Shown in pieces: positions 8,165 to 17,142 of a DNA stretch of 64,000 nt; positions within the stretch are counted from its first letter, which is position 1, and each line of letters starts with the position of its first letter. The notes beneath the pieces were generated by a model. That model was not told where the DNA came from, did no database searches, and worked only from the letters and a program-made list of their open reading frames with translations. Made by a program: the position numbers and the translations under genes. The stretch comes from an uncultured Spirochaetaceae bacterium (GTDB taxonomy: Bacteria > Spirochaetota > Spirochaetia > Treponematales > Treponemataceae), in contig CADANN010000015.1 of NCBI GenBank assembly GCA_902789325.1, positions 1-64,000 on the forward strand. Reading direction: 5' to 3'.

Positions 8165-9694
8165 TTGGCTACCCCGGAATCAGTAATTGAAATAGGTTCG
8201 ACAGGGGTTCGCCTCCTTGTCGCCGAATTTTCTCCAGACGGAAATCAAAACATTCTCGACCGTTCCGAAAAGCCTTTGCCTTTGGGTAAGGACGTTTTTA
8301 CCAGTGGCATTATCAGCCAGGAAACTCAAAATCAACTTATTCAGATTTTAATTCGTTATCGCGAGCAGCTTGCCGGCTGGGGAATATCTCCGGCAGAATG
8401 TACCTGTGTTGCTTTGAGCGCCTTCCGTGATGCAAAAAACTCTGATCCAATTATGGACCGGATTCTGGTTCAGGCTGGTTTTCATGTTCGCATTATCGAT
8501 GGTATTGAAGAAAACAAGCTGATGTATCTGGCTGTTTCGGAATGTATTAAAAACGAAGCGGCTACTTTTGCCGGTGGTGACACGGTAATTCTTGTGGTAG
8601 GCGGATCTACTACCGAAATCATGATGATGTCTGATGGTAAGATGGCGGGTGTACACAGTTTAAGACTTGGTACGGTGCGCATTGATCAGCAAATGAAAAA
8701 TCAGACAAGCTCTTATTCTGATATTCAACGCTACGTGCAGGAATCAATCTACAATACAAAAGGTTCGCTTGAAAGTGAATTGAATCTTAGCGAGGTTCGG
8801 CAGTTTATTGCGGTTGGTCCGGACATTACTCTGGCAGCGCTGAACGTTGGGCGTCCTGTTTCTACCTTCCTTTGGGAAATTGATAAAAATGATTTTTCTG
8901 ATTTTGCAAAAGAGATTCAGGGCTACAGTGTTGATGAGTGTGTTGCACGATTTAAGATTCCTTACAGTGAGGCGGAAACTCTTCAGGTAAGTCTTTTGAT
9001 TTACAATCTGTTCCTCCATCTTACTAAGGCAGAAAAATTAATTGCGCCGGAAACGAACATCCGTAACGGCTTGATTTTGAGTCAGCACACAATCGAAAAC
9101 GAAGAACTTCAGAAAGAATTCAATATGCAGATTACAGCTTCGGCTCGCAACCTGCTTCGTAAATATCATGGAGATGAAATGCATGCTGAATGTGTTCGCA
9201 TGATTGCCGTGAAGATTTACGATACTTTGAAAAATGATCTTGGCTTTAGTGAACATGCGCGAACTCTGCTTGAGACGGCGGCAATTCTTCATGATATTGG
9301 TGCATTCATTCGATATGATAACCATAATCTGCATAGTTCTTATATTATCAGGAACTCGGAGATTTTCGGACTTTCGCGTAAGGATAATACGATAATCGCT
9401 GAGATTGCAAAATATCATAAAGGTAATTCTGTTCCTCAGGATGAAGACAGCTTCCTTATGTTGCCGCGTGCGGACCGCATGACAATTTTGAAGTTGACTG
9501 CGATTTTGCGAATTGCTGATGCGCTTGACCGCGGACACATTCAGAAGTTCAATGATTTTTCTATTAAGATGCAGCAGAACGCAATGACAATTCATACAAA
9601 GACATCAAAAAATACGGTACTCGAAAAAATTGCGTTGAATGAAAAGTCGGGCATGTTCGAGTCGGTATTTGGTTATAAGGTAATTTTACTGTAG
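8165..9694 (+). CDS. ppx: Ppx/GppA exopolyphosphatase with HD domain
   Basis: A 509-aa ASKHA-fold phosphatase. The N-terminal phosphate-binding core shows IEIGSTGVRLLVAEF and the second loop VILVVGGSTTEIMMM; a C-terminal HD domain (residues ~310-509) shows TAAILHDIGAF with downstream His/Asp residues. Such proteins hydrolyse long-chain polyphosphate from the end, or pppGpp to ppGpp. The start is TTG 8165, set by AAGGAGG at 8152-8158. It sits between the glycosidase and ppk1 (11-base gap to ppk1), so polyphosphate is the likely substrate. Confidence is high for the family, moderate for polyphosphate over pppGpp. Confidence 0.9.
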   Translation: MATPESVIEIGSTGVRLLVAEFSPDGNQNILDRSEKPLPLGKDVFTSGIISQETQNQLIQILIRYREQLAGWGISPAECTCVALSAFRDAKNSDPIMDRILVQAGFHVRIIDGIEENKLMYLAVSECIKNEAATFAGGDTVILVVGGSTTEIMMMSDGKMAGVHSLRLGTVRIDQQMKNQTSSYSDIQRYVQESIYNTKGSLESELNLSEVRQFIAVGPDITLAALNVGRPVSTFLWEIDKNDFSDFAKEIQGYSVDECVARFKIPYSEAETLQVSLLIYNLFLHLTKAEKLIAPETNIRNGLILSQHTIENEELQKEFNMQITASARNLLRKYHGDEMHAECVRMIAVKIYDTLKNDLGFSEHARTLLETAAILHDIGAFIRYDNHNLHSSYIIRNSEIFGLSRKDNTIIAEIAKYHKGNSVPQDEDSFLMLPRADRMTILKLTAILRIADALDRGHIQKFNDFSIKMQQNAMTIHTKTSKNTVLEKIALNEKSGMFESVFGYKVILL

Positions 9695-9705
9695 GAGAGA
9701 AGCGT

Positions 9706-11844
9706 ATGCAGGAAAGATATTTCAACCGAGAACTCAGCTGGCTTGAGTTTAATGCCCGCGTTTTATTTCAGGGCCTCAATAAAGAACTTCCTCTTCTGGA
9801 ACGCCTGCAGTTTCTTTCAATTGTAACTTCTAATTTTGATGAGTTCTTTCAAGTTCGAGTTGCTTCTCTAAAACGTCTTCTCGAAGAAAATCCGACTTAT
9901 GTTGATGTTTCGGGACTTTCTCCACAGATGGTGCTTACATCAATTTCTGCTCGTGCTCATCAAATTATTCGTACTCAGCAGGAATGTCTTATGGCAGATA
10001 TTCTTCCTGAGTTAGCAATTGAAGGTCTTGTTTATATTACTCCGCTTCAGTACACGCAGCAGCAATCTGAATATCTTAATGGAGTTTTCAATTCTGAAAT
10101 CTTTCCGTTGCTTACTCCGCTTCGAACTGATACAGAAGCTTTTCCTCATATAAAAAATCTTACCACCTATGCGGCTTTTCTGCTTTCTCCAATTAAGGGA
10201 ATTAAGATGACTCAGGGTGGCGAGGAATTTCGTGGTGATAAAGATTCTCCGCGAATTGCTCTTGTAGAAATTCCTGAGGGCCTTCCAAATATTTACTGGC
10301 TTACAGGAAATGGAACTGGTGGCGTACATGGTCGTCAGTTTGCGCTTTTGCAGGATGTAGTTGCGGCCTTTGGAACAAAACTTTTCCCAGGTTTTGATGT
10401 TGAAGAGACACTGCTTTTTAAGGTTGCCCGTGATGCAGACTTTGCCGTTGATGAAGATGCTGGTAAGAATTTTATCCATGCAATGGAAGATGTTTTGATT
10501 CAGCGAAAATCTTCCTTCCCGGTTCAGATGACCTGTAATGCTTCAAGTCCAAAAATCCAGAAGTTTTTGATGGAAAAACTTGAGTTGACTGAAGAGGATG
10601 TTTACCGTGTTGATCAGATTATTAATCCGGGTGACCTTATGGAGCTGCGCGAGGCAGATGAAGGCGGGGCTTTAAGTTTTGAGCGCTGGGATCATTTTTA
10701 TCCGGCGGACTTACCTGAAGAAGAGCCTTATTGGGATACGCTGAAACTTCACGATAAGATTCTCCACGTTCCGTATGAAAGCTACGACCCGGTTGTAAAA
10801 TTTATTTCTGATGCTGCGGATGATGATGATGTGCTTGCTATTAAAATGACTTTGTACCGTACGGGCCGCAATTCTCCGATTATTGATGCGCTGGAGAGAG
10901 CGGCGCAGCGTGGCAAGCAGGTTGTGGTGCTCGTTGAATTAAAAGCGCGGTTTGATGAGGAACGCAATATTGCATGGGCGAATGAGCTTGAGCAGGCGGG
11001 CGTTACTGTAATTTATGGTCTCGTAAACCTCAAGGTGCATGCAAAGATTTTGATGGTGATTCGCCGCGAAAGTGATACAATACGCCGCTATGTTCATCTT
11101 GCAACTGGAAATTATAATACAAAGACTGCAAAACTTTATTCTGATATTTCTTTGTTTACGGCAAATCCGCAGATTGCAAATGATGCAACTTTGTTCTTTA
11201 ATCTGGTTACGGGTTATTCAACCTTGCAGAATATGAACTGTTTAAGTATGGCGCCGGTTACAATTAAGTCTCGTCTTATTGCAATGATAAACCGAGAAAT
11301 TGAGCGCAGTACTGCAGAAAATCCGGGCTTGATTATTGCAAAAATGAACAGTCTTACTCATGAAGAAGTTATTGCCGCTTTGTATAAGGCAAGTCAGGCT
11401 GGCGTAAAGGTTCTTTTGAATATCCGTGGAATCTGTATGCTTGTTCCTGGGGTTGAAGGACTCAGCGAGAATATCCGCGTAGTTTCTATTGTAGACCGAT
11501 ACCTCGAGCATTCGCGTATTTTCTATTTCCAGAATGGTGGAACTCCGGAACTGTATTGTTCTTCGGCCGACTGGATGAACCGTAACCTGGACCGCCGCAT
11601 TGAGCTCATGTTCCCTATTTTGGATAAAGCTGCCTTTGAAGATGTGAAATCAATTCTTGATACCTACTTTGCTGATAACACTACTGCCATGGAACTCAAA
11701 CCAAATGGAAGCTGGCAGGCTGTTGAACGTGCTAAAAAAGAAGAACCTGTTCGTGCCCAGGAAGTGCTTTATAAAAAATACAAACAGCTCGAAGAAAAAA
11801 AGCCGACAGCCGGTGAGAAGAAATTTGAGGTTAGACGAAAATAA
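9706..11844 (+). CDS. ppk1: Polyphosphate kinase 1
   Basis: A 712-aa PPK1, full length. It makes polyphosphate from ATP reversibly. The N-terminal domain begins YFNRELSWLEFNARVL and SNFDEFFQVRVA. The two phospholipase-D-like catalytic domains hold the autophosphorylated histidine in NLKVHAKILMV (around residue 445) and the second histidine in YLEHSRIFYF; ATGNYNTKTAKLYSD is diagnostic. A ribosome site AGGAGAG overlaps the ppx stop. The last ~35 residues are Lys/Glu-rich and probably disordered. Pairing of a synthase and a degrading enzyme in one transcript allows polyphosphate turnover. It converges on tsaC with 5 bases between stops. Confidence 0.97.
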   Translation: MQERYFNRELSWLEFNARVLFQGLNKELPLLERLQFLSIVTSNFDEFFQVRVASLKRLLEENPTYVDVSGLSPQMVLTSISARAHQIIRTQQECLMADILPELAIEGLVYITPLQYTQQQSEYLNGVFNSEIFPLLTPLRTDTEAFPHIKNLTTYAAFLLSPIKGIKMTQGGEEFRGDKDSPRIALVEIPEGLPNIYWLTGNGTGGVHGRQFALLQDVVAAFGTKLFPGFDVEETLLFKVARDADFAVDEDAGKNFIHAMEDVLIQRKSSFPVQMTCNASSPKIQKFLMEKLELTEEDVYRVDQIINPGDLMELREADEGGALSFERWDHFYPADLPEEEPYWDTLKLHDKILHVPYESYDPVVKFISDAADDDDVLAIKMTLYRTGRNSPIIDALERAAQRGKQVVVLVELKARFDEERNIAWANELEQAGVTVIYGLVNLKVHAKILMVIRRESDTIRRYVHLATGNYNTKTAKLYSDISLFTANPQIANDATLFFNLVTGYSTLQNMNCLSMAPVTIKSRLIAMINREIERSTAENPGLIIAKMNSLTHEEVIAALYKASQAGVKVLLNIRGICMLVPGVEGLSENIRVVSIVDRYLEHSRIFYFQNGGTPELYCSSADWMNRNLDRRIELMFPILDKAAFEDVKSILDTYFADNTTAMELKPNGSWQAVERAKKEEPVRAQEVLYKKYKQLEEKKPTAGEKKFEVRRK

Positions 11845-11849
11845 CCTGA

Positions 11850-12455
11850 TTAAATTTTAACACTGCCCTGACGTAAAACTTTTACAGTGCCATTCTCAAT
11901 TGTGACAAGGGTTGAAGGCAGTGCGCCTTTTTTATCTCCATCGTCTATGATAAGATCCACTTCATTTTCAAATTCCTGTGTGATGCTGTTTGTTGTCTCT
12001 AACACTGGTTGGCCGCTGCGGTTTACACTTGTGCTGAAAATCGGGGCATTGCAAAGTTCTATAATTTTGCGAAGCCATTCGTCACCAGGGCAGCGGAAGG
12101 CAACTGTGCGGGAAAGCGGGATAGCGGTAGCGGCAAGAGGTGAGTTTTCTTTTATGTGAACAATGATTGTGAGAGCTCCCGGCCATTTATCGAGTAGGGC
12201 TTGTGGAATCTCGTCGTCGGTGTAGAGACGGATATCTTCGGGTTTTGCAATAAGCTGGATGAGAGGCTTGGTTTCAGCACGACCTTTTATTGCGCGGATT
12301 TTTGCGTCGGTTTCAAAATGTGTTGAGGAGTTTGCCAGATCAACAATTCCGCTGAAGCCGTATACAGTGTCGGTTGGGATTATTACTATGCCGCCGTTGC
12401 GGAGTGTGTCGGCAGTTTTGTCAATTGATGATGTATCTGATTTCTTTAGTATCAA
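11850..12455 (-). CDS. tsaC: Threonylcarbamoyl-AMP synthase (TsaC/Sua5/YrdC)
   Basis: A 201-aa YrdC-domain protein that makes threonylcarbamoyl-AMP from threonine, bicarbonate and ATP for the t6A37 modification of ANN-decoding tRNAs. Diagnostic blocks: IVIIPTDTVYGFSG, IRAIKGRAETKPLIQLI, WPGALTIIVH, TVAFRCPGDEWL and FSTSVNRSGQP. It lacks the Sua5 C-terminal domain, so it is the short TsaC type. It is the last gene of the leftward XPB operon, starting 12 bases after the histidine phosphatase stop. Confidence 0.93.
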   Translation of the reverse strand: MILKKSDTSSIDKTADTLRNGGIVIIPTDTVYGFSGIVDLANSSTHFETDAKIRAIKGRAETKPLIQLIAKPEDIRLYTDDEIPQALLDKWPGALTIIVHIKENSPLAATAIPLSRTVAFRCPGDEWLRKIIELCNAPIFSTSVNRSGQPVLETTNSITQEFENEVDLIIDDGDKKGALPSTLVTIENGTVKVLRQGSVKI

Positions 12456-12467
12456 AATGTCTTCCTT

Positions 12468-13100
12468 CTATTTTGTATATGGATTATCGTGCACTTCGTC
12501 TTCGGCAGTCTTTGTCCATTTGTTTCCATCAAAATTATACACAGTCTCTTCGCAGTTACCTTTGAGGCCACTGCCCCAGAAGTTGTCTACTCCGTGATTA
12601 TCGAGATAGCACATCATTCCGGCAAGCAGAGCACCATGCGCAACAATCATGATTTTTGAATCAGGCTTTGCATTTTGAATTGGTTCAATCACTGTCTGCA
12701 CAAAGCGCTTTGTTCTTTCACAAACTGAATCAAAAGTTTCTCCACCTTTTGGTGGCACATAGCGGCCTGGTTCTGTGAAAAAATATTTTCGCGGATTATC
12801 TGTGTTAATCCAGTCATCATAAGGCAGACCTTCGAGTTCGCCAAAGCTGATTTCTGTAAGCAGTTGATTTCTGATTATTGGATAGGTCTTGTGGCCGCGA
12901 ATTAAGCATGCAGTTTCATAAGCGCGGATAAGCGGAGAAGAGTAGATGCAGTCAAAATTAGTGCCTGCTTCATCAAGACGCCTTCCGAGTTCTGCTGCAA
13001 GTTTGCGTCCATTTTCGTTGAGTTCAATATCCTGTGCACCCTGAAATTTTTTTTGTGCATTCCAGTCTGTAGTGCCATGACGTACAATGTAAAGTTCCAT
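12468..13100 (-). CDS. Histidine phosphatase superfamily protein (phosphoglycerate-mutase-like)
   Basis: A 210-aa protein with the catalytic RHG motif in LYIVRHGTTDWN (residues 3-14), the second Arg in IYSSPLIRAYETA, an acid Glu in LTEISFGELEGL, and the distal His in IMIVAHGALLAG. This is the branch-one histidine phosphatase pattern shared by GpmB-like mutases, CobC and general phosphatases; the substrate cannot be assigned. Its ATG overlaps the stop of the upstream gene (TAATG), so the two are translationally coupled within the leftward XPB operon. Confidence 0.88.
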   Translation of the reverse strand: MELYIVRHGTTDWNAQKKFQGAQDIELNENGRKLAAELGRRLDEAGTNFDCIYSSPLIRAYETACLIRGHKTYPIIRNQLLTEISFGELEGLPYDDWINTDNPRKYFFTEPGRYVPPKGGETFDSVCERTKRFVQTVIEPIQNAKPDSKIMIVAHGALLAGMMCYLDNHGVDNFWGSGLKGNCEETVYNFDGNKWTKTAEDEVHDNPYTK

Positions 13101-15247
13101 TAAAATCTTAGCCTTCTTAAATGTGTAATTCTGCTTACAAGCAGATTCTGTATATCCTTGGTTGGTTCCAGCTGAAAGCGCATTACTGCCTCACCAGGTT
13201 GGCGCGAAATGCTCAGCGGTTTTCCAACTACAGTGAAAAACTCTCCCTTTCCGTCAGCTGTAGGCATTTGCAATTCCATCAAATCTTCATCTTTTACAGA
13301 TGCTTCAATCAGATGAACTTTACCTGCAAAATCCATTCCGTCGGCTTCGAGAATTTCTGTTCGCACAGCTGCGGTTTTCAGCTGATTTTCAGAAAGAATC
13401 AGGCGGCTGGAAATTCTGTGCTCAAGACTTTCTTTAACATGCTTATCCATATCAAGATTTTTGAGACTTGCTTTAAGTGTTTTCAAAATTTTATCAGCAT
13501 CTGCAATTGATGTTTTTTTGCTTGCGGTATTTTGTCTTTGAAGAATTACAGGCTTATGACCACTGCGCAAAAGCGGGAATGTAGAAAACTCAGATTTTGT
13601 GAGTGAGGTTTTGACATTACCCATGAACTCAAGAGAGCTTTCGTTGATAAAATTATTTATATCCATGCCAGCCGGAATATTTAAAAGATAGATTCCTTCT
13701 GCCAGTTTTTCTTTTATGTATTTCTGAATATTAGGATTTTTTTCTACAAAAGAAATATTGTTGTCTGCAACCTTAAGAACGTAGCCGTAATAAAGTTGCG
13801 CAGATGAATAAGAATTATACCATTCTGTAATATTGATCTTGAGATTCTGTGGAATCTCATAGTAGGTATATTTTTCTATCCTTTCAAAAATGATTTCAGG
13901 ATTAATGTCGTTATCAAAACCTTCTGAAACAGACTGACGGGTAATTTCGAATTCGGTAACAACCCCTGTCTTTTTTACAAGCATAAAATCTGTGAGAGGA
14001 AGAAGTTCTTTCAGTTTTAAGCCTGGCATAAGGGTAACAGTATAAGTCGAATCGATGTTCAGAACTTTTGGAGCCTGTTGTGATTCTGATGTATTGCCAT
14101 ATAACAAACTATCGTTAGTTTGGATGCTTCCATTTGCGTTAGGATTTATCAGCTCTTCTGCGCTTTTGTATAAGTCAATTCCGTCTTCAGTTTTTCCAAA
14201 TTTTCTGAGAAGTCCAAACTCAACTGCGCAGTCAATCATGCGGTCTATGAGTTCGGCATTCTGTTCTGGCTCTGTTCCAGCTTCCTGTCGTGCGGCTTCA
14301 AGCAATCGACTGAATCTGCTTTTACGTGCAACAGCACTTCCATCTTCTGTATAAGTTCCAACTAAAAAGGCAAGTCGTAAAATGCTGTCACGGCTAAAGC
14401 CTGTGTCTGGCACAGAGGTGAGACAGTCTATCAAAAGCTGTGCTTCTTTTTTTAAGCCATCTTTGCTGAAGCGTGAAACAGCGGCTGCGCATAAAAGTGT
14501 ATACTGCTGGAGCTCAGAGAGTTCTGCAAATTTTCGAATGCGGCTGAGTTCCAGTTTGTAGCCTTTAGCATCTTCGCTTTCATAAACAAGCGATAGATTT
14601 ACAAAGGCATTCATTAATTGCTGAATAAAGTTTTCTTTTCCAGGGAATATTTCTGCAAGACGGTTCTGATCATTCTTTTTGATTGTTCCATCTGCCTTGC
14701 ATGAAATTCCGCGGATTCTGATATAAGTAATAAAAGCTGCAAGTAGATTTGGAGAGATGGAAAAAACATCTTCATGAGAAAAAGTTGTAGCTGTGTAATC
14801 CGGGAAAATCAGTTTTGTATCGAGATAAGGCAAAAGGTTTTCGCGAATAAGCGGATTAATTTTTATGAGCTCTTTGCCGGTATCTGATTTTTCTTTATAA
14901 ATCAAAAGTCGTTCAATGAGATTTATAATTTCTGCATAGATTTCTGTGACAGAATATTCAGTGTGAAAAAATTCAACAATCGTTTCCTGAGTTGTGTTTG
15001 GAATCAGAGAAATTGCTGTGAGAATTGTGATGTCAAAACTGTCGAGCAGAGTTAAAAGACTTGAGATGTTTTCTTCTTTTTTGATAAAGGCTGCCAGCTG
15101 CTGTGTTAGTCGCTGTTTGTTATATGGAGTTTTGATTTCTCCAAGATAGAGACGCATCGTATTAAAAAACTGTTTGTCTGGTAGAGAAGAAATGGCCTCT
15201 GCCCAGCGGTTTATTTCATTCTCATTCATCGAGGTTGAGTTCTCCAT
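13100..15247 (-). CDS. Helicase-associated (XPB N-terminal-like) partner protein of the XPB helicase
   Basis: A 715-aa protein without nuclease or ATPase motifs. The N-terminal ~200 residues are a helical repeat (SLPDKQFFNTMRLYLGEI, LTQQLAAFIKKEE, NISSLLTLLDSFDITILTAI). The central part (about 390-520: YTVTLMPGLKLKELLPL, GVVTEFEITRQSVSEGF, ERIEKYTYYEIPQNL) resembles the XPB N-terminal/helicase-associated domain. A comparable protein lies beside bacterial XPB in Mycobacterium (the Rv0862c/Rv0861c pair). The gene overlaps the end of the XPB gene by 26 bases, indicating coupled translation and a likely complex. It is assigned mostly from context and by-eye similarity. Confidence 0.65.
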   Translation of the reverse strand: MENSTSMNENEINRWAEAISSLPDKQFFNTMRLYLGEIKTPYNKQRLTQQLAAFIKKEENISSLLTLLDSFDITILTAISLIPNTTQETIVEFFHTEYSVTEIYAEIINLIERLLIYKEKSDTGKELIKINPLIRENLLPYLDTKLIFPDYTATTFSHEDVFSISPNLLAAFITYIRIRGISCKADGTIKKNDQNRLAEIFPGKENFIQQLMNAFVNLSLVYESEDAKGYKLELSRIRKFAELSELQQYTLLCAAAVSRFSKDGLKKEAQLLIDCLTSVPDTGFSRDSILRLAFLVGTYTEDGSAVARKSRFSRLLEAARQEAGTEPEQNAELIDRMIDCAVEFGLLRKFGKTEDGIDLYKSAEELINPNANGSIQTNDSLLYGNTSESQQAPKVLNIDSTYTVTLMPGLKLKELLPLTDFMLVKKTGVVTEFEITRQSVSEGFDNDINPEIIFERIEKYTYYEIPQNLKINITEWYNSYSSAQLYYGYVLKVADNNISFVEKNPNIQKYIKEKLAEGIYLLNIPAGMDINNFINESSLEFMGNVKTSLTKSEFSTFPLLRSGHKPVILQRQNTASKKTSIADADKILKTLKASLKNLDMDKHVKESLEHRISSRLILSENQLKTAAVRTEILEADGMDFAGKVHLIEASVKDEDLMELQMPTADGKGEFFTVVGKPLSISRQPGEAVMRFQLEPTKDIQNLLVSRITHLRRLRF

Positions 15248-16964
15248 CGTATCTTACAATTTTGTATGCATAGCCTTGTTCGGCAAGGAATTTCTGTCGG
15301 TTAGAACCAAACTCTTCTTCTACTGTGTTGCGGGTAATCAAAGTGAAGAAGCGTGATTTTCTTTCTTTTGGACGAAGAATACGGCCAAGTCGCTGAGCTT
15401 CTTCCTGTCGGCTTCCAAAGGTTCCGCTTACCTGAATTGCGAGAGAAGCATCCGGAAGGTCAATTGCAAAGTTAGCAACTTTTGAAACTACGAGTACACG
15501 GATTTTACCTTCGCGGAAATCCTGATAGATTTTGTCGCGTTCTGCGTTCGGAGTTTTTCCTGTGATGATAGGACAACCTAACTCTTTTGTGATTTCATCC
15601 AGCTGCTGGAGGTACTGACCGATTACAAGAATCTTATCTTCCGGGAATTGATCAATAATTTGCCTAACTACCGGTAGTTTGTCTGGATTCATGCTTGCAA
15701 TTTTATGCTTTTCGCGTACGGTTGAAACTGCGTATTCAATTTCCTGATATGTCGGTAAATCTATGCGGACTTCAATACACTCTGCGGTTGCAATCCACTG
15801 GTCGCGTTCAAGCTCTTTCCATGGAACGTCATATCGCTTTGGACCAACGAGACTGAAAACATAACCTTCACAGCCGTCTTCTCGAACAAGAGTGGCTGTA
15901 AGACCAACACGGCGCACTGCCTGCAAATCTGCGACAACGCGGAAGACAGGAGCTGGCAGCATGTGAACTTCATCGTAAATAATAAGTCCCCATGGGCGCT
16001 CATGGAAAATTGAAAAATGCGGGTATGGACCTTCTTTGTCTGGACGCCAGGTAAGTACCTGGTAAGTTGCAACGGTTACCTGTTTTATTGTTTTAGACTC
16101 GCCTGAATATTCTGCAATCTGATCGGCTGTTAGGTTAGTCTTGTCTAATAGTTCGTCTATCCACTGGTGAACGGCAGAAATATTTGTGGTAATAATCAGG
16201 GTAGAAGTTTTGAGCATGTCCATAATTGTCATGCCGACAATTGTTTTACCCGCGCCACAAGGAAGAACAATAGTTCCAAAGCCAGTGCCTGGACCTTTGT
16301 CGCCAACAAGTGCACGGGCAGCGCCTTTCTGGTATTCGCGGATTTCAAGTTTACGTCCACTGGAAGTTGTTTCGCGAAGAGAGACATCAAGTGGTTCTCC
16401 ATCAGCCAGGGCAACTTCATCTTTTACCGGCCAGCCTGCCTGGAGTAAGAGTTGTTTGATTGTACCGCGGTCTGTTAGCTTTAGCAGGAACGAATGCTCT
16501 GGTGCACCATTATCTTCCAATGTATTAGTGAGTAATTTTTTAACAGAATGATTTGCTGCAATTTCCTTAAAGACAGGGAGTGAATCTGCAACAAGATAAA
16601 GATTATGCTCGATGATTTTTTCTGCACTGCCTTCTTTTACCGGAACTTCGATATCCGGCCCTTCAATCAGCTTGATTTTTCCAAAACGGCTGGCAGTTTC
16701 TTTAATCCACATGGTAACAGACTGTGGAACATCATAGCGGGCAAATTTCTGGAGAACATCAATTGCATCGTCAGCAGAAAAACCTGCACTGGCGGCATTC
16801 CAGAGTGAAAGTGGAGTAAGTCTGTATGTGTGAAGATGCTCAGGAGATTTTTCGAGCTCGGCAAACGGAATGAGCGCATTGCGGCATTCTTCAGCCAGTG
16901 GCGCATGCACATCCAAAAGAAGAGAACGGTCTCCCTGAACAATCAACGGGTTTTCATAATTCAT
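15222..16964 (-). CDS. XPB/ERCC3-type DNA repair helicase
   Basis: A 580-aa superfamily 2 helicase of the XPB group. It has a damage-recognition-like N-terminal region (1-200), then Walker A LPCGAGKT, the DEVH box in IIYDEVHMLPAP, TATLVREDG containing the XPB-specific RED motif, and motif VI QRLGRILRPK. Bacterial XPB is implicated in nucleotide-excision-type repair or DNA unwinding. It is the first gene of a leftward operon with its partner protein, a phosphatase and tsaC. ATG 16964 has no ribosome site. A TATAAT (16976-16981, minus strand) ends 11 bases before it, so the leader should be very short. It faces away from the 17143 gene. Confidence 0.93.
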   Translation of the reverse strand: MNYENPLIVQGDRSLLLDVHAPLAEECRNALIPFAELEKSPEHLHTYRLTPLSLWNAASAGFSADDAIDVLQKFARYDVPQSVTMWIKETASRFGKIKLIEGPDIEVPVKEGSAEKIIEHNLYLVADSLPVFKEIAANHSVKKLLTNTLEDNGAPEHSFLLKLTDRGTIKQLLLQAGWPVKDEVALADGEPLDVSLRETTSSGRKLEIREYQKGAARALVGDKGPGTGFGTIVLPCGAGKTIVGMTIMDMLKTSTLIITTNISAVHQWIDELLDKTNLTADQIAEYSGESKTIKQVTVATYQVLTWRPDKEGPYPHFSIFHERPWGLIIYDEVHMLPAPVFRVVADLQAVRRVGLTATLVREDGCEGYVFSLVGPKRYDVPWKELERDQWIATAECIEVRIDLPTYQEIEYAVSTVREKHKIASMNPDKLPVVRQIIDQFPEDKILVIGQYLQQLDEITKELGCPIITGKTPNAERDKIYQDFREGKIRVLVVSKVANFAIDLPDASLAIQVSGTFGSRQEEAQRLGRILRPKERKSRFFTLITRNTVEEEFGSNRQKFLAEQGYAYKIVRYDGELNLDE

Positions 16965-16975
16965 CGCAACGGATG

Positions 16976-16981
16976 ATTATA
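16976..16981 (-). promoter_or_regulatory. -10 box of the XPB operon
   Basis: TATAAT on the minus strand, ending 11 bases before ATG 16964, with only a weak -35. The predicted 5' leader is about 4-5 bases, nearly leaderless. Confidence 0.5.
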
Positions 16982-17142
16982 GCAAAAAACGAGGGATTAT
17001 AAAATACGATTAAGAAAAAAAACTGAATATGGATAAATCTTCGTCAGAAACTTCCTTTTTTGTGATGGTTTGAACAATTATATATATAAGGATTTTTTTA
17101 GTGTGGTTGGGGGGAGAAAAGCAGTAGAAAATGGAGGTTTTT

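Noticed and set aside
9038-9595. 185-aa minus-strand open frame
   Set aside because: It lies wholly antisense to ppx, whose HD-domain motifs are clear in the other frame; no ribosome site or recognisable protein.
10012-10479. 155-aa minus-strand open frame
   Set aside because: Antisense to ppk1 and composed of low-quality, Lys/Phe/Ile-rich translation without motifs.
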